Shown: positions 25,151 to 36,599 of the stretch, in pieces
Position numbering within the stretch: the stretch's first letter is position 1
Layout: every line of letters begins with the position of its first letter
Source: Gymnopilus junonius
Taxonomy: Eukaryota; Basidiomycota; Agaricomycetes; Agaricales; Galerinaceae
Assembly (NCBI GenBank): GCA_015501075.1
Contig: JADNYJ010000185.1
Location: 1-64,000 of the forward strand
Direction of reading: 5' to 3'
Length of the DNA: 64,000 nt
Position numbers and translations under genes: made by a program
Notes under the pieces: model-generated
The model's input: only the letters and a program-made list of their open reading frames with translations
Told to the model about the DNA's origin: nothing
The model's database searches: none

Positions 25151-26652
25151 ATGGTGAGTTTTCGGATTGTTTTGTGCGAGAACTGTGTTACTTACTACTG
25201 TACGAACAGAGGCCTATTCTATTACAAGGTTTGCCTATCCAACTTTCCCAAAAATTTACATCCAATTGCTCAAGAAATCTCGGACTCCATCTTTTTCGAT
25301 TTTACTTTGCTTTGCTCTGAACAGGTCACGAACGGTCTTTGACGCAGATCAAGTTCAACTCGGATGGAGATCTACTGTTTACGTGCTCGAAGGATAATGT
25401 TATCAACGTGTGGTACTCGCATAACGGGGAGCGGTTAGGAACGTATGAAGGACATAATGGAGCTGTGTGGACTGTTGATGTTGATCGTGCGTTTTCCTTC
25501 CCTTTCTCCTGTGCTACAGGGCGCTAAATATGCATTTTGTGCACACCTTGTAGCTGAAACAAAATACCTCGTCACGGGCTCGGCTGATAACACCCTAAAA
25601 GTTTGGGCAGTTGCGACGGGCAAGTGCCTCTATACCTGGGAGTTCCCCACGGCTGTGAAGCGGGTGGCGTTCAACGGGAGCGGTACGCAGATCGTGTGCA
25701 TCACCGAACAGCGGATGGGGTACCAGTGTGCGATTAGGGTGTTTGATATCAATCAGGAGGATGGGACAAAACGTACGTGTGGCTATCTGTTCCTTTTCGT
25801 CAGCTCAATTCACTGACCATTTTCGCTGTATTCTGCTTTGCGCTGCTGCAGAATCAAAAGTACCTCGACACATGTTCAACCCTATTGGCTCAAAAGCCAC
25901 CGTCGCCGCCTTCACCCTGCAGCACAACACCATCATCACTGGGCACGAATCAGGCAAGGTTGCGCTGTTCAACGTGAAGACCGGGGAGGAGATAGATAAC
26001 AATGAGCGGGCGCATAGCGATGTCGTGACGGATTTGCAGATGAGCAAGGACTGGACGTATTGTGTTACTAGTTCCAAGGACAAGGCTGCTCGAGTGCGTT
26101 TTCCCCCCCTCTTTCTTCCTTTCTTTTTTTTTTCATGTGCTAATTGCGGTGGATGGCTAGATACATGATACCAAGAACCTTATGGTCATCAAGACCTATA
26201 ACACGGAAACGCCTCTCAACAGCGCTTCGCTCGCTCCCAACCGTCCATACGTGGGTCATTTTACTACCTATTCATCGTCCTCTGTGAGATGCTAACGGGT
26301 ATTCTGTGACCAGGTTTTGCTCGGCGGTGGTCAAGAAGCCATGAGCGTCACCACTACATCTCTGCGCCAGGGTAAATTCGAGACTCGGTTCTGGCACAAG
26401 GTGTTTGAGGAGGAAGTTGGACGGGTCAAGGGACATTTCGGACCCATTAACACGTATGCATTTTCTCGTTCTTTTCTTTGTGACACCCTCTCTGAACTAT
26501 TGCTTTTCTTTTTTGATACCGACAGGATTGCTGTCCACCCATCAGGAATGAGCTACGCTTCAGGAGGAGAAGACGGTTTCGTGCGCGTGCACCATTTTGA
26601 TGAGTCGTATTTCAAGGCCAAGCCTTATGGGGACCTCGAGATTATTGATTGA
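25151..26652 (+). CDS. TIF34: eukaryotic translation initiation factor 3 subunit I (eIF3i/TIF34), WD40 protein
   Basis: Eight exons were traced: 25151-25153, 25210-25228, 25325-25486, 25554-25772, 25852-26093, 26161-26250, 26314-26453 and 26526-26652. The product starts [19 protein letters not shown] and has WD repeats ([66 protein letters not shown]). It ends [17 protein letters not shown]...LEIID. eIF3i is a seven-bladed propeller subunit of the eIF3 complex, which recruits mRNA and scans on the 40S ribosome. The first exon consists of the ATG alone, directly before GTGAGT. All exons join in frame with no lesion, in contrast to neighbouring genes. It is the only clear housekeeping gene in the window. 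Confidence 0.95.
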
Positions 26653-27209
26653 TCGTCATGTGCTGTACTATATGTACATATACATCGTCTCTTGCTGTAC
26701 CTGTACCATGACTTTCCTTTGGTATAGATTTGATATCCCTGGCGAGACTTTCAGCCTGAAGAATGTCGATCTTGAGCTGCCTTCCGACAGTGTGACCAGT
26801 CTTTCCTTCGATCGAAGCACGGTGACGAAGTGAAAGTGTAAATACAGGTTCTAGGGGCATTGCAGCAAGAAGATGACCTGATTGAATGCAATTTTGGAGT
26901 GTACACTTCCTGTGCTGTAGGCTGCAATGGGCAAATCCTCCACCCTGAGCTTGGCTGTCGTCAGGAATCGTGATTCGTTGTCGATTTGTTGCTGCCGAAG
27001 AACCCATAAGCGGATATCAGTCACGCTTCGCCTTGGCCCTTGTCTGTCGCTATTTTCTCAGTCTGATCACGTCCACCACCTTACACCGCCAACTTGAACC
27101 CTCCTACCCTTCCTTGCTGCCAGAACTATACCCTTCTTTTCATATTTTTCTTCTTACTTGTTTCCAGCAACTTCGGAACCACCGGAAGGACTATAGACTT
27201 ATAGACTGA
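26653..27209. other. intergenic, no supported gene
   Basis: Contains the 3' UTR of eIF3i and the promoter of the next plus-strand gene. CT-rich just before 27209. No motif was identified with confidence. Confidence 0.4.
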
Positions 27210-29032
27210 ATGGCGACCAAGAAATCAAAGTCAAGGCCGATGTCGATGGGACATACGGTGCTTTCCCTAACCCTCCTTTGGTTATGTGCGTCAACGGCGA
27301 CCCCAGCGTGGGCGAGTAGCGAACATGAACCACAACCGCAGCAAGAAGAGCAACAACAGCGCCGTTCCATGTCGTATCAGTCGCGGAGATGGCACGACAC
27401 CTGGACGCGCATGTGGAGACGAGGTTCAAGCTCGTCATCATCGAGAAGTGTACCTCCGGCGGGATATTATGTGCCGGAAGATTCTGGTGGGAGTATGCTC
27501 ACTGTACGTCTTTTCTCCCTCATACTTTATTCCTGCGTTAGGCTTGGCTGACGGGTGCTGTGTTTAAATTCAATTTTCATATTCTAGTCGGTTCCCAATA
27601 CATTTCCCGAGGGACAACGTGAACCGATCAACATCATTCTATCTGGCAACTCGGACGAGCAGGTATTGCAGGACCAGCAGAAAGATGGTGGGTTGCGGAA
27701 TTATTTCATGTACGTTTTTACGTTATCTCTCACTGCCTTTTTTTTCGGCTTTTTTTTGGCTTTCATTGTTCGCCGTGCTTGGTTTGGTGTTAATATTTGA
27801 TTTCGCTTAACTGACTCCCTACTGCGCACAGGTCAATTGGGTTCTCCGGAGAGTGTTTAGGACAGCATTCGGGGTCCGACCAAGAGGCGAATTTGGGCGA
27901 TGGAAATGGGTCCTGTGAGTTGGTTTATCCTTTCCCCTTTGCCTTATCTATTTCTTGCGTTGTCATGGTCATGCACTACCAGTTGGCTCAACGTTTCTCT
28001 ACCTAATCCTTTGTGATTTATTCTTATCCTTAACACTGATCCCTTTTTGTCGAACAGTAAATGAAACAGCTGTCATCAGATGGGACTATGGCGATCCGCA
28101 GCTGGGGACGTGTCAAGAAACGATCCAAGGAGGCAATCATTTTCGGTATTGGATACAAAATGGACCTTCGGGGAATAGGTATGTTCATTGCGTGTCTACT
28201 GCACTGGCGTGTGTGGGAGGGTGTTGTGGTCGTCTGCGGCTCAGTGGCGGCAGGGGTGCTATTTTTCACTCTCTTTCCATGCCGCTTGTGATGTGATTGT
28301 TGGGATGCTAATCCTGTCTCTGCTTTTATTTTTAGTGGTGCTATTTTTATGGCCTTGTCGTATGAGCTGCCTATTAGTCGTCAGTTTGCGATTTGTTCTC
28401 TTTTCTTAACATCTTTTGGGGTTGCTGATCTGTTATTTTGGTTTGGGACATGAATAGTACAACATGATATTATCCCGAACGGATACAACCTTGCCAGGTA
28501 AGTACGACATGCCAGCGTTGGCATCCTTGTCTTTCTATCTATATCTGACACGCATTCCTTTTCCATTTTCCTTCTCTATCGAACCAGGGACTGGCTGATA
28601 GGCAACATAACCCACTCCACCATCCCCACCGCAAATCTCACAAACGGCACCACCTACTCTGGCAACACCGCCTTTGCCAATTTTACGTACCACACTGACA
28701 TCCTCTACCTCTCAGGGCTGTTACCCGATACGAACATTGGGATCAACCATAATCTGACGGTGGGAGGTCCAGGGGTCAATGCGTCTGATGGATTGGTGGC
28801 AATTCTGGATGTGAAGGTTACGGAGCAAGCGAACAAGTCGTGAGTGTTCTTTTTTTTCTTTTCTTTCTCGTTTTATTTTTGGCGTTTACTAATCGTAATA
28901 TCATCACCTATCTGTTATATCTCCAGGTCCGCATGGAGAGCGTCACCTCCGCAATTGTGGCCCTTGCACCTGCCGTCACTCCTCCCTCTCCTCGTCCTCA
29001 CCTTCCTGCCGTTCCTTTCGTCAATTTCATGA
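27210..29032 (+). CDS. secreted, probably GPI-anchored protein of unknown function
   Basis: Eight exons: 27210-27503, 27588-27709, 27833-27914, 28058-28178, 28336-28379, 28458-28497, 28588-28839 and 28927-29032. After MATKKSKSRPMSMGH there is a hydrophobic signal (TVLSLTLLWLCASTATPAWA) and a Gln/Ser-rich stretch. A conserved-looking domain follows, with pieces PINIILSGNSDEQVL, IGFSGECLGQHSGS, ETAVIRWDYGDPQLGTC, GGNHFRYWIQNG, GAIFMALSYELP and HDIIPNGYNLARDWLIGN. Many N-glycosylation sites (NIT, NLT, NGT, NFT) follow. The C-terminus is a hydrophobic tail (LPSLLPLLVLTFLPFL) after a Ser/Ala site, as expected for a GPI anchor. All exons join in frame. I know this only as a conserved extracellular basidiomycete family; no enzyme activity can be inferred. 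Confidence 0.85.
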
Positions 29033-29975
29033 AACACGCCTCATGGGGATTCATCGGATTTAGATTGGATTAGATTGACGTTATTTGATAATTTCTACTG
29101 CTAACGACCCAGTACATGCTTCAAAGCTCCATGACCTACATAATACTCACACTGACCCTTCTTTATTTTCACCCCTTCATCTTCATCCTGCCCTGACACT
29201 TCCCCACCCTGCCTCATACGTATCTCACCTCTCGTCATTCAACCCCACCACCCTTCATTTATTTGTATATTGACCGCAGACTGCTTTGACTTTCACATAC
29301 TTTCATTACTTTCATTACTCTAGTTTCTATCGAGGTTTTGGCATGATTTTAATACCCTATCTTTTGCATTGGTCCCTTTTTTTCTAAATACTTATAGATT
29401 TTTTTATTCAACTATCTTGCACGTTATAGGAACGCCGCGTATTCTTATTTTCCTTTGTCTTACTGGCTAAGACGAGTCTTTGATTTTTGATAGACAAAAG
29501 ATATGCTTTTAGAGCCTTGGGCCTCGAACCGACGCGAAACTACTTCGGACGACCTAGATGCGCGCGAGCGCGACGCGTAGCCGATGTTTCTCCGCTGGGC
29601 TATATAACTATTGAAGTAAGTGCTAGTCGTGTTTGTCTTTGCAGGAAGCTTCCTTTCGACCATTTTAAATATTAATCCTGTATTATATAACCTAGGATGG
29701 CGATTATAGACTAAAGTATGTGTTGCAGACTGTAGCAGTTATGGAAGAATTGTAATTTTTATGCGTACGATGTCACAGTTTCCTTAGAGCCTTCAACTTC
29801 GTCGTCGTATTAGTCATGACCTTCTTCTTGTCTTTCTCCTTCTCCTTCTCCTCTCCTTCATCCTGCTTCGCGTCATCAGAATACGGAATATTGATTGGGA
29901 GGTCAGGAATGGTTAGGAACTCAGAGCAAGCTCTGTCAAGCAAGGAACTTCGAAATTGCTCGGGCGTAAAATCAT
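29033..29975. other. intergenic, AT-rich, with a pol III-like box pair
   Basis: No coding region is supported. It contains the A-box/B-box pair at 29520-29602, listed separately, and the 3' side of orphan gene E. Confidence 0.4.
29520..29602 (-). promoter_or_regulatory. possible internal RNA polymerase III promoter (SINE or degenerate tRNA)
   Basis: On the minus strand TAGCCCAGCGG (29602-29592) fits the A-box consensus TRGYNNARNNG. GGTTCGAGGCC (29530-29520) fits the core B-box GWTCRANNC. Their spacing is in the range used by tRNA-type promoters, and a TTTT run follows downstream. The flanking bases do not form acceptor or T stems, so this is not a functional tRNA. It may be a SINE head or a chance match. 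Confidence 0.25.
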
Positions 29976-31101
29976 TCATCTCGTCGGCTCGAGCTTTCCC
30001 TTCGCCTCCTCCTTCACCGGAACTGGGGTGCTAGGTTGATTCACCTGCTGGTAAATGGTGTTGCTGTAATTACCGTCAAGCGGTAGAATCGTCGCTGGTC
30101 CGGCGTCGAACGAAGTGTTGAAGCCCATGCTTCGGAGGAGTTGTGCGCTAGAAAATTCCTCGGAGTTGTTGAACTGCATGTCGTAAGATGGACCGACGTT
30201 CATTGGCGTGTTCACCATATTGTTCGGGTTGACCATCGGATTGCTCGTTTTGATATCCTGCGATATGAACATGTCCATCGAATTATCCACCTCGACTAGG
30301 GACATATCGAAAAGTAACGCCTGTTGCTGTAATTCTTGGGCTGGAGTATTGGCGTACCCCGCCTGTTGTTGCGCTCCTTGGTCCGGGACATTGGTATACG
30401 CCTTCTGTTGCTGTACTCCTTGGGCTGGGATATTGACGCACATAGGCTGTTGCTGTACCCCTTGGGCTATGATGTCGGTGTACACCTGCTGCACCCCCTG
30501 AGCTGGGAAATTGGCGTACATCGGCTGTTGTTGCACTCCCTGGGATGGGATATCGGTGCACATCTCCTGTTGCTGCACTCCCTGTGCTGGAATATCGACG
30601 TCCGAAGGTTGTCCGAGGTCTGCAAGTAAGTCAATCAAAGTTAAAATTAAATAAAAGGGTTGAATAGAGAAAGTTAAATCAAAAACGTACTCTGAGGTTT
30701 ATCAGAAAAATACTCATTCTTCCGTTTGGATGGCAGATGGTTTGAGCGCATGGGATGGCGAGTGCGGTTGGAGCCACTAACGTGGAACAAGAAGAAAAAT
30801 AGTTACAGAAGACGACAACAACACAAACGACAACTCACCTGGGAATTTTATAACCCAGCGACCTACATATTCTGTTAACGAGGAGCTGACGGTTCTTTTT
30901 TTCTGCTATAAGCTCCCGTATAGTTCTATCCCCGGTACCAAAGAGTCTCTGCAGAAGCAAGAGAGTTAGAAAGACATTTTTTGGAACTAAAGTTATGCTA
31001 GAGAAGAAGCCACGAACCACGGCCTCTCTCCTGAGGGTTTCCCATTCCATTTGTGCAATCCCTTCGCCGGACGATGCTGGGAATGGGGCTATAAAAGACA
31101 T
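29976..31101 (-). CDS. orphan protein E: compact N-terminal domain plus Gln-rich 14-residue repeats
   Basis: Four exons on the minus strand: 31101-31018, 30948-30839, 30776-30691 and 30619-29976. They total 924 nt and encode 307 residues with no lesion. The N-terminal domain reads AQMEWETLRREAV, then RLFGTGDRTIRELIAEKK and LLVNRICRSLGYKIP. A basic segment follows (MRSNHLPSKRKNEYF). The long last exon encodes about six 14-residue repeats of the type GVQQQPMYANFPAQ, followed by an Asn/Met-rich region and a charged tail (PVPVKEEAKGKLEPTR). A basic segment followed by a Q/N-rich half is reminiscent of a transcription regulator, but that is inference. The tandem neighbour F shares exon structure, promoter and N-terminal domain. 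Confidence 0.72.
30300..30590 (-). repeat. 42-bp coding tandem repeat in gene E
   Basis: About six imperfect units encode GVQQQxxxxxIPAQ-like 14-mers, including GVQQQPMYANFPAQ, GVQQQPMCVNIPAQ and GVQQQKAYTNVPDQ. One unit is shortened (GVQQVYTDIIAQ). Gene F lacks this repeat, so it expanded after the duplication or was lost in F. Confidence 0.8.
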
Positions 31102-31202
31102 TGCAAAGGAGGACGACTCGAGAGGATTCCTAGATGACGAGAAAGTGCAGATACAAGAAATAAGAAACGGGGTACAAGGAAATTAGAACGAAGAGTCGGG
31201 TG

Positions 31203-31210
31203 TATAAATA
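31203..31210 (-). promoter_or_regulatory. TATA-like box of gene E
   Basis: TATAAATA on the plus strand (TATTTATA on the coding strand) lies about 100 nt upstream of the ATG at 31101. The same element occurs at the same distance before gene F, within a conserved upstream block. Confidence 0.5.
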
Positions 31211-32220
31211 GGTCCGATGAACCATAACATGAAGGATTGGTCCAGAAGCTTATTGTTGCAGGGCCACCTGAAGGATGGGACAATGAAAAGGGGAATTCGC
31301 TTGATTTGGAAAAACATAAACTTGGACTAAAGTCCATAAGGAGAAAGGAGGGCCAATTCTCGATGGTAACGGTAGATATGACAATTCCTCGGCATGATTA
31401 TTCGTGTCGCTTGAACAGTCCAAAAGGGACAGAAGTAATAACTCATCGAATAAACTTTTTGTGTGATGTGCCACTCAAAAGCTACCCGCAGTCGTTCGAG
31501 GCGGTGCGTTTTTCTTTTCGGAGTGGCTTTAGGTTGCCATCTTTTTTTAAATTTTTGCCGCTTCTGAGTTTATTGAAAAGGTGGAACCAACAATTGAAGT
31601 AAGAATAATGACTGAGAGCGTGAAACCACTTTTTATTGTCTCCGACCGCCTGTGGCTACCGACCGTGAACTATTTTTAGACTGATAGGAGTACCCTACGT
31701 TTCTCAAGCGCCTACATGTACTCTATACATTAGCAAGTCGTCTTCACTGCAATGTTCGACTCTCGGTTTATCACATTTGCATTTCAATCAATGGTCCCTA
31801 ATATTTTTGCAGACGAGCGGGGTAAACATCCAGCATAAAGGAAGATCGAGTGACTGTATTCAAGTTCTGCCTGCGTTTTTGCTTTGATATTGTAAGATAA
31901 AAAGTGATAAAAGGTATAAGTCGCTCATAGTCGTAGAAAGGAAAGCTGGAACTCAGTTTGTCTGTCTTACTAGTAGCAGCCTCCTCACGTTGTTGGCGAC
32001 TCCCGCGTTTTCCTCGATAATTTATGGATTGAACTGCCTACATACATATTTCCATGGTTCTAGTAGTAAAATTATGTCATAAATAATCAATACAACATGA
32101 AGGCTGATATCAGGCTCAAGGAAATTCTTGGATAAGGTATTTAAAAAAAGGATCGTGCGATGAGCTCCAATGGAGATAATAGATAATAATTAAAATTGGA
32201 CCCAGGAACGTTTGAGAGTA
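31211..32220. other. intergenic spacer between genes E and F
   Basis: The first 200 bp or so resemble the region upstream of gene F (for example AGAAAGAAGGCCA-like and CAATTCCTC motifs in the same order), so the duplicated unit includes promoter DNA. The rest is AT-rich with nothing supportable. Confidence 0.4.
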
Positions 32221-33751
32221 CTAGTTCAAACGTTCAAGCTTAACACCCGCTTTATTGGGCGACACGAAAGTATGTGACCTATACTGCTCCCGGACCTCCC
32301 ACAACATAACTTTAGGGATGGATTCATTTACCTGCTGGTAATTGGCATTCTCGTGACAACCATTCAACGGTAGATTTGTCCCTGGCTCGGCGTTGTGATT
32401 AAATTTGAACCCAGTGTTGTAGTCGTCAAAGTTGGGCTGTTGCTGGTAAAATTCTTCATTGACGTTTTCGAACCTCATTTATCGTAAGCTGGCCCCGTAT
32501 ATGCTGTTGGTACGTCCGCCATATTGTTCTGATTAAACATTGGATTGCCATCTTGAGGGATGTCAAAGCCAACGTTGATGTCGGGTAGCACGAAGTCTTG
32601 AGGATACTCGAACGTAAAATCCATCTCTGGGTCTGGTACTTGTCCTTCCTGTGGGATCGCAGGATTGGGCTCATCCGCCTGATGGTGAACAATATTATCG
32701 TGTCCATCATTCAGTTGCGGATTTATCGCTGGGTCGACGTTGTGACCAAACTCGAACGGAGCGTTGTAGTTCAAGTTAATTGTTGCGGCAGGTTAATCCT
32801 TCACCAACGCTGCCGATCATATCACGATGATATGGGCCTGTGTACAATGGAATGTCCACCATGTTGTCCCAGTTAAGCGCAGGCCGTATAGTTGCTCATT
32901 CACATAATCAGCCTGTGCGACATCGGGATCTACTGGGAAAATTCCCGTATTGTGCGCTGGGTGGTATGGCTCGTCGATTGTAGGACCATCCTGAATTGTG
33001 TAGTTGCGATCCCCTTGCATGTTCATCATATTATTCAGGTCGAGCGCTGGGTTGTAAGGCTGCTCATATATAAAGGCATCCTGACACCCATCATGAATTG
33101 TGATGTTACGATCTACCGCCATGTTGACCATATTATGTGCTGGGTTGAATGAGTCTTGACCATTCATATCGTTCGGGTCGAGGAGTGGATTGTATGGCTG
33201 CTCATTTGGAGGACCACCCTTATGTACATCAGCCGCGACGTTGCAACCTGAAAAGTATCCGAGGTCCGTAAGTATGATGAATGAAGTCAAAATTAAAGTA
33301 AAAGGATTGAACAGAAAAAGTTGAATCAAAAAACGTACATTGAGACTCATCAGAAACAGTCGCATCTTGCTTTTTGGCCGGTTTAGGCGGTACCATGGGT
33401 TGTATGATTCTCTCATAGCCACTAATATAGGGCAAGAAGGAATATTGGTACGTAAGACGATAACGCCACAAATGACAACTCACGCTGGAATTTCATAACC
33501 CAGTGCCTTACATAATTTGTTAACGAGTATGTGTTTGTTTTTTTCATTTACTATGAGCCTCTGGACATTCTTATCCCTAGTCCCAAAGAATCGCTGCAGA
33601 CGTGGAAAAGAGAATCAGAACGGTCCTTTTGGACAAGTAAAGTTATGCCAGTAAAGAAGCAACGTACCACAGCCTCGTCTGTGAGATTCTGCCATTCCAT
33701 TTTTGCGACCTCTTTTCCGGTGGATGCTGGGAATGATGGTATAGAAGGCAT
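32221..33751 (-). CDS. orphan protein F, tandem paralogue of E, with apparent single-base deletions
   Basis: The start is ATG 33751. The N-terminal domain matches E: AKMEWQNLTDEAV, RFFGTRDKNVQRLIVNEK, ILVNKLCKALGYEIP. Intron positions are the same, and the first introns use GTACGT and GTGAGT donors. The basic linker (MVPPKPAKKQD) is followed by a long Asn/Pro/Asp-rich region with repeats such as EQPYNPLLDPND and EQPYNPALDLNN. It continues through MVDIPLYTGPYH, FEFGHNVDPAINPQLND and FKFNHNAEPGTNLPLNG. Single-base deletions are inferred near 32875, 32780 and 32479, the last in an A/T run. The final segment ends at 32221. The function is unknown. The gene is either decaying or carries sequencing errors. 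Confidence 0.6.
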
Positions 33752-33853
33752 TGCAAAGTAGGACGACTCAAGAGAATTCCTAGATGGTGATAGAAGAGTA
33801 GACGAAAAGATACGAAGTGGGGCGCAAAGAAACTGAGAACGAAGAGTTGGGCG

Positions 33854-33860
33854 TATAAAT
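33854..33860 (-). promoter_or_regulatory. TATA-like box of gene F
   Basis: TATAAAT on the plus strand, about 100 nt upstream of ATG 33751, at the same place as in gene E. Confidence 0.45.
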
Positions 33861-35045
33861 ACGTCAGATGAACTATAGGATTAGTCAAAAACTCCTTTCT
33901 TATCATTATTGTCGACGCAGCTGGGAACAAAACAGCGAATAGTTAGAATGACTTGATTTGGAAAAAAAAGTGATTCGGATTTGATTTGACGTCCGCAAGG
34001 AGAAAGAAGGCCAGCGTCGGAGGCAAGTAACGGAAAAATGGCAATTCCTCAGTCACGATTGCCCTTTTCGATGAACAAATCAAAGAAGGGACAAGAGAAA
34101 CGCGGATCAAATAAGACCGTATGTCACGCAAAAGCGAGCAGCACATGTACTTCGCGGTCGGTTGAGGCAGTGTGCCCTTTCGGAGTGGCTCATCGCTCGA
34201 ATTTTAGAAGTTCGGATTGCACTTATGCGGTAATTGCTCTGTGTTAAGGAGGAAAAATTGAACAATTAGGAAATAGAGTAGTACTCGAGTAATTAAGAAC
34301 CTGCCTTTTGTTGCCTTTGTTTGAAGACTGGTTACTTGCTGGTTACTCTTGCTCAGCCCCGAGCGCCATTGTGTGAGCCTATCATGATCATTTGACAACA
34401 TATGGTGGCCCAGGCTCTGGCTGGCGAGAGCAAGTCGAGTGGTTGAGAGTAAAAATCAAAGTTATGGCTGCCGCAGTTCCGACTCGGCGCTCGCGGACGA
34501 CAAGTCACAGTTGTGACACATTGCTACGGTAACTGTAACGACCCTTGTCTTTTTTCATTGTTCTTGAAGTTCAAGTTATTTGACATTCACTATTTCCAGC
34601 AGCTGCTTCGTACCTTCGGAGAAAAAATACAGGAAATCCAGCGCCCAAGTCCCAAAACTTCCTGAATGCAACTATGCCATTGCAACCAAATGTCATGTCG
34701 GAGGTCGACCAAATAACGCGCTTCAAAATTATACCCCGACCATCACGAGGCGGGATTCTTTTTTTGCATTTTTTTTCTTTTCTCGTGAAATTTCCTTGTA
34801 TTCAAATTGGGTAATAGTCTGCCCTTGTATTTCTTTCCTTTGTCTAACTTGGTAGCTGCGCAACTATTGTGGCTTTTGAGCGGTGCCACAATTCTCCAGG
34901 TCTCGTCTTGTTCATCTAATCCTGCCTTTCAAACCACGGTCTCTGCCTAATCTTTTCTTCAAATCTTTTATATATCGGCATTTCCTTACAGCATCATACC
35001 CATTCACTTTTATACTGAACTTTGAACGTTTGAAGACCACCGACA
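33861..35045. other. divergent intergenic region between gene F and the first BTB gene
   Basis: It contains duplicated upstream DNA of gene F (to about 34070) and the promoter of the BTB gene. The last 600 bp share scattered short matches with the region upstream of the second BTB gene (37140-37529). No coding region is supported. Confidence 0.4.
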
Positions 35046-36502
35046 ATGCCAACATGGGATAACCAGGAGGAGAGGAGACCTCGCAAGAGGCAACGCGGAG
35101 AAGACGATGATGAAGGCGACATAACACACAGGAAGATGAAGTCCAAGTTTGGTGACTATGAGCGCGATCCCGTTCATTTCTGGAAGGACGATGAGACTGC
35201 GCAGGTGTATGTTCTTGTGGAGAAGACTCTGTTCAAGGTGGGTATACAATATACTCTTTACGAACCGTACTAACTCAGATTGGGTTGGCGTGCCATCATA
35301 GATCCATGAACAGAAGGTGAATCGCTGCGGTCTAATGGCTGACGTCCTCGACGACCACATTAAATATAGTGGATCCTTGTCAGAAAGGAACCCCATGGTA
35401 CACGTGTCTCCTACCTTGGAGGAGTATCGAGCATTCCTATGGTGGTCATATGCTAGGTACGTTACAATTGGTTTTGCATTCCGCCATTCTACTCTTAAAC
35501 ATTGATATCACGATTTTCAACAGTGATGAGGAACTGAAAGTCTACCCACACGAACAACACGGTGTCGACAGACTTTACCTTCTTCTGTCCATAGCCTCCA
35601 AATACTACTTCGACGCCCTTGAAACATGGGCACACCTCAACCTCCATTCAACAGTGTCCAAAACGGATTACATCGAACGCTGCTCCGACGATTCACGCAC
35701 CCTACTCACACAGAAATGTATTGAACATCATCTCTTCGACACCCTCTCTATCGTTGTCCACGACATCGCACAGAACGAAGCCCACATGGATTCGATCTCC
35801 TCCGCTGAACTGGTCGAGCTTGTGGAGACGTGCATCAAATACCGGTTTCTTGATACACTCTCGATCGTCGTGGAGAAGTGGTGCCGACGCTTGGAAGCGA
35901 AGGCCGATACGCCTTCCGTCCCCGCGATATTGATAGCAGATAAGTATCTGGATGTAGAAGAGCACGAACGGGACGCAGGAGTGTGCAAACGCATGCTGAC
36001 GCTCAGGACCGTGGCGTACTATATCCACCTGCAGCTCATGGCCGAACGCACACAGCCCTCGGGTCTGAGTTCACACTCTGATCATGACCTCGCTGCACGC
36101 TGTGCCCCTCTGCATCTGCCTCCCGAACCGAAGTTGAATTCCAAGCAAATCATGCGCCTCCTCCGAGGTTATTGGTCTTTCACCTCAGTATGGGAGCGCC
36201 TCCGACTCAAGCCCACCCCTCTTCCCCGCGCGTCCTCGTGCTCGGCTGAACACCACGAAAAAATCTGCGTCAAGGCATGGGAACATGAATGGCTGAGCGC
36301 GTGTGGATGGCAAAGGATCTTAGGGATCAACGGGGCTGATTTGTTGGGGCTGATCGAGTGTTTGCGGGATCAACTGAATGGAGACGAAGAATTGAAGGAG
36401 AAATTGAATGACGGCTGTAGGATGCTTGGGTTGGACGGATTGGTAGAGTTGAAAGCGAGGACAAAGGAGGGTTTGGTGGATCATTTTTCAGATGCGGCGT
36501 GA
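35046..36502 (+). CDS. BTB/POZ domain protein 1 (tandem pair) with novel conserved C-terminal domain
   Basis: Three exons: 35046-35237, 35302-35456 and 35524-36502. After a basic/acidic head (RRPRKRQRGEDDDEG) comes a BTB-like domain starting HFWKDDETAQVYVLVEKTLF and including VSPTLEEYRAFLWWSYA. Helical repeats in the second half of the BTB follow (VDRLYLLLSIASKYYFDALE; LVELVETCIKYRFLDTLSI). The last 130 residues share strong identity with the neighbouring gene: MRLLRGYWSFTSVWERLRLK, PLPRASSCSAEHH and ACGWQRILGINGADLLGLIE. BTB proteins usually dimerise and act as adaptors, for example with cullin-3; here that is inference. All exons join in frame. Confidence 0.85.
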
Positions 36503-36599
36503 AGGGTATATCTTTCTCGTTATTTTTTCCTTCTTTTCGACATTATGTACCACCTTGTATTTTTACTGTCCAGTAAACCTGACTGCGGAATAAATTCAC

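Noticed and set aside
29520..29602. Functional tRNA gene
   Set aside because: The T stem and acceptor stem do not pair and no anticodon arm of normal size forms.
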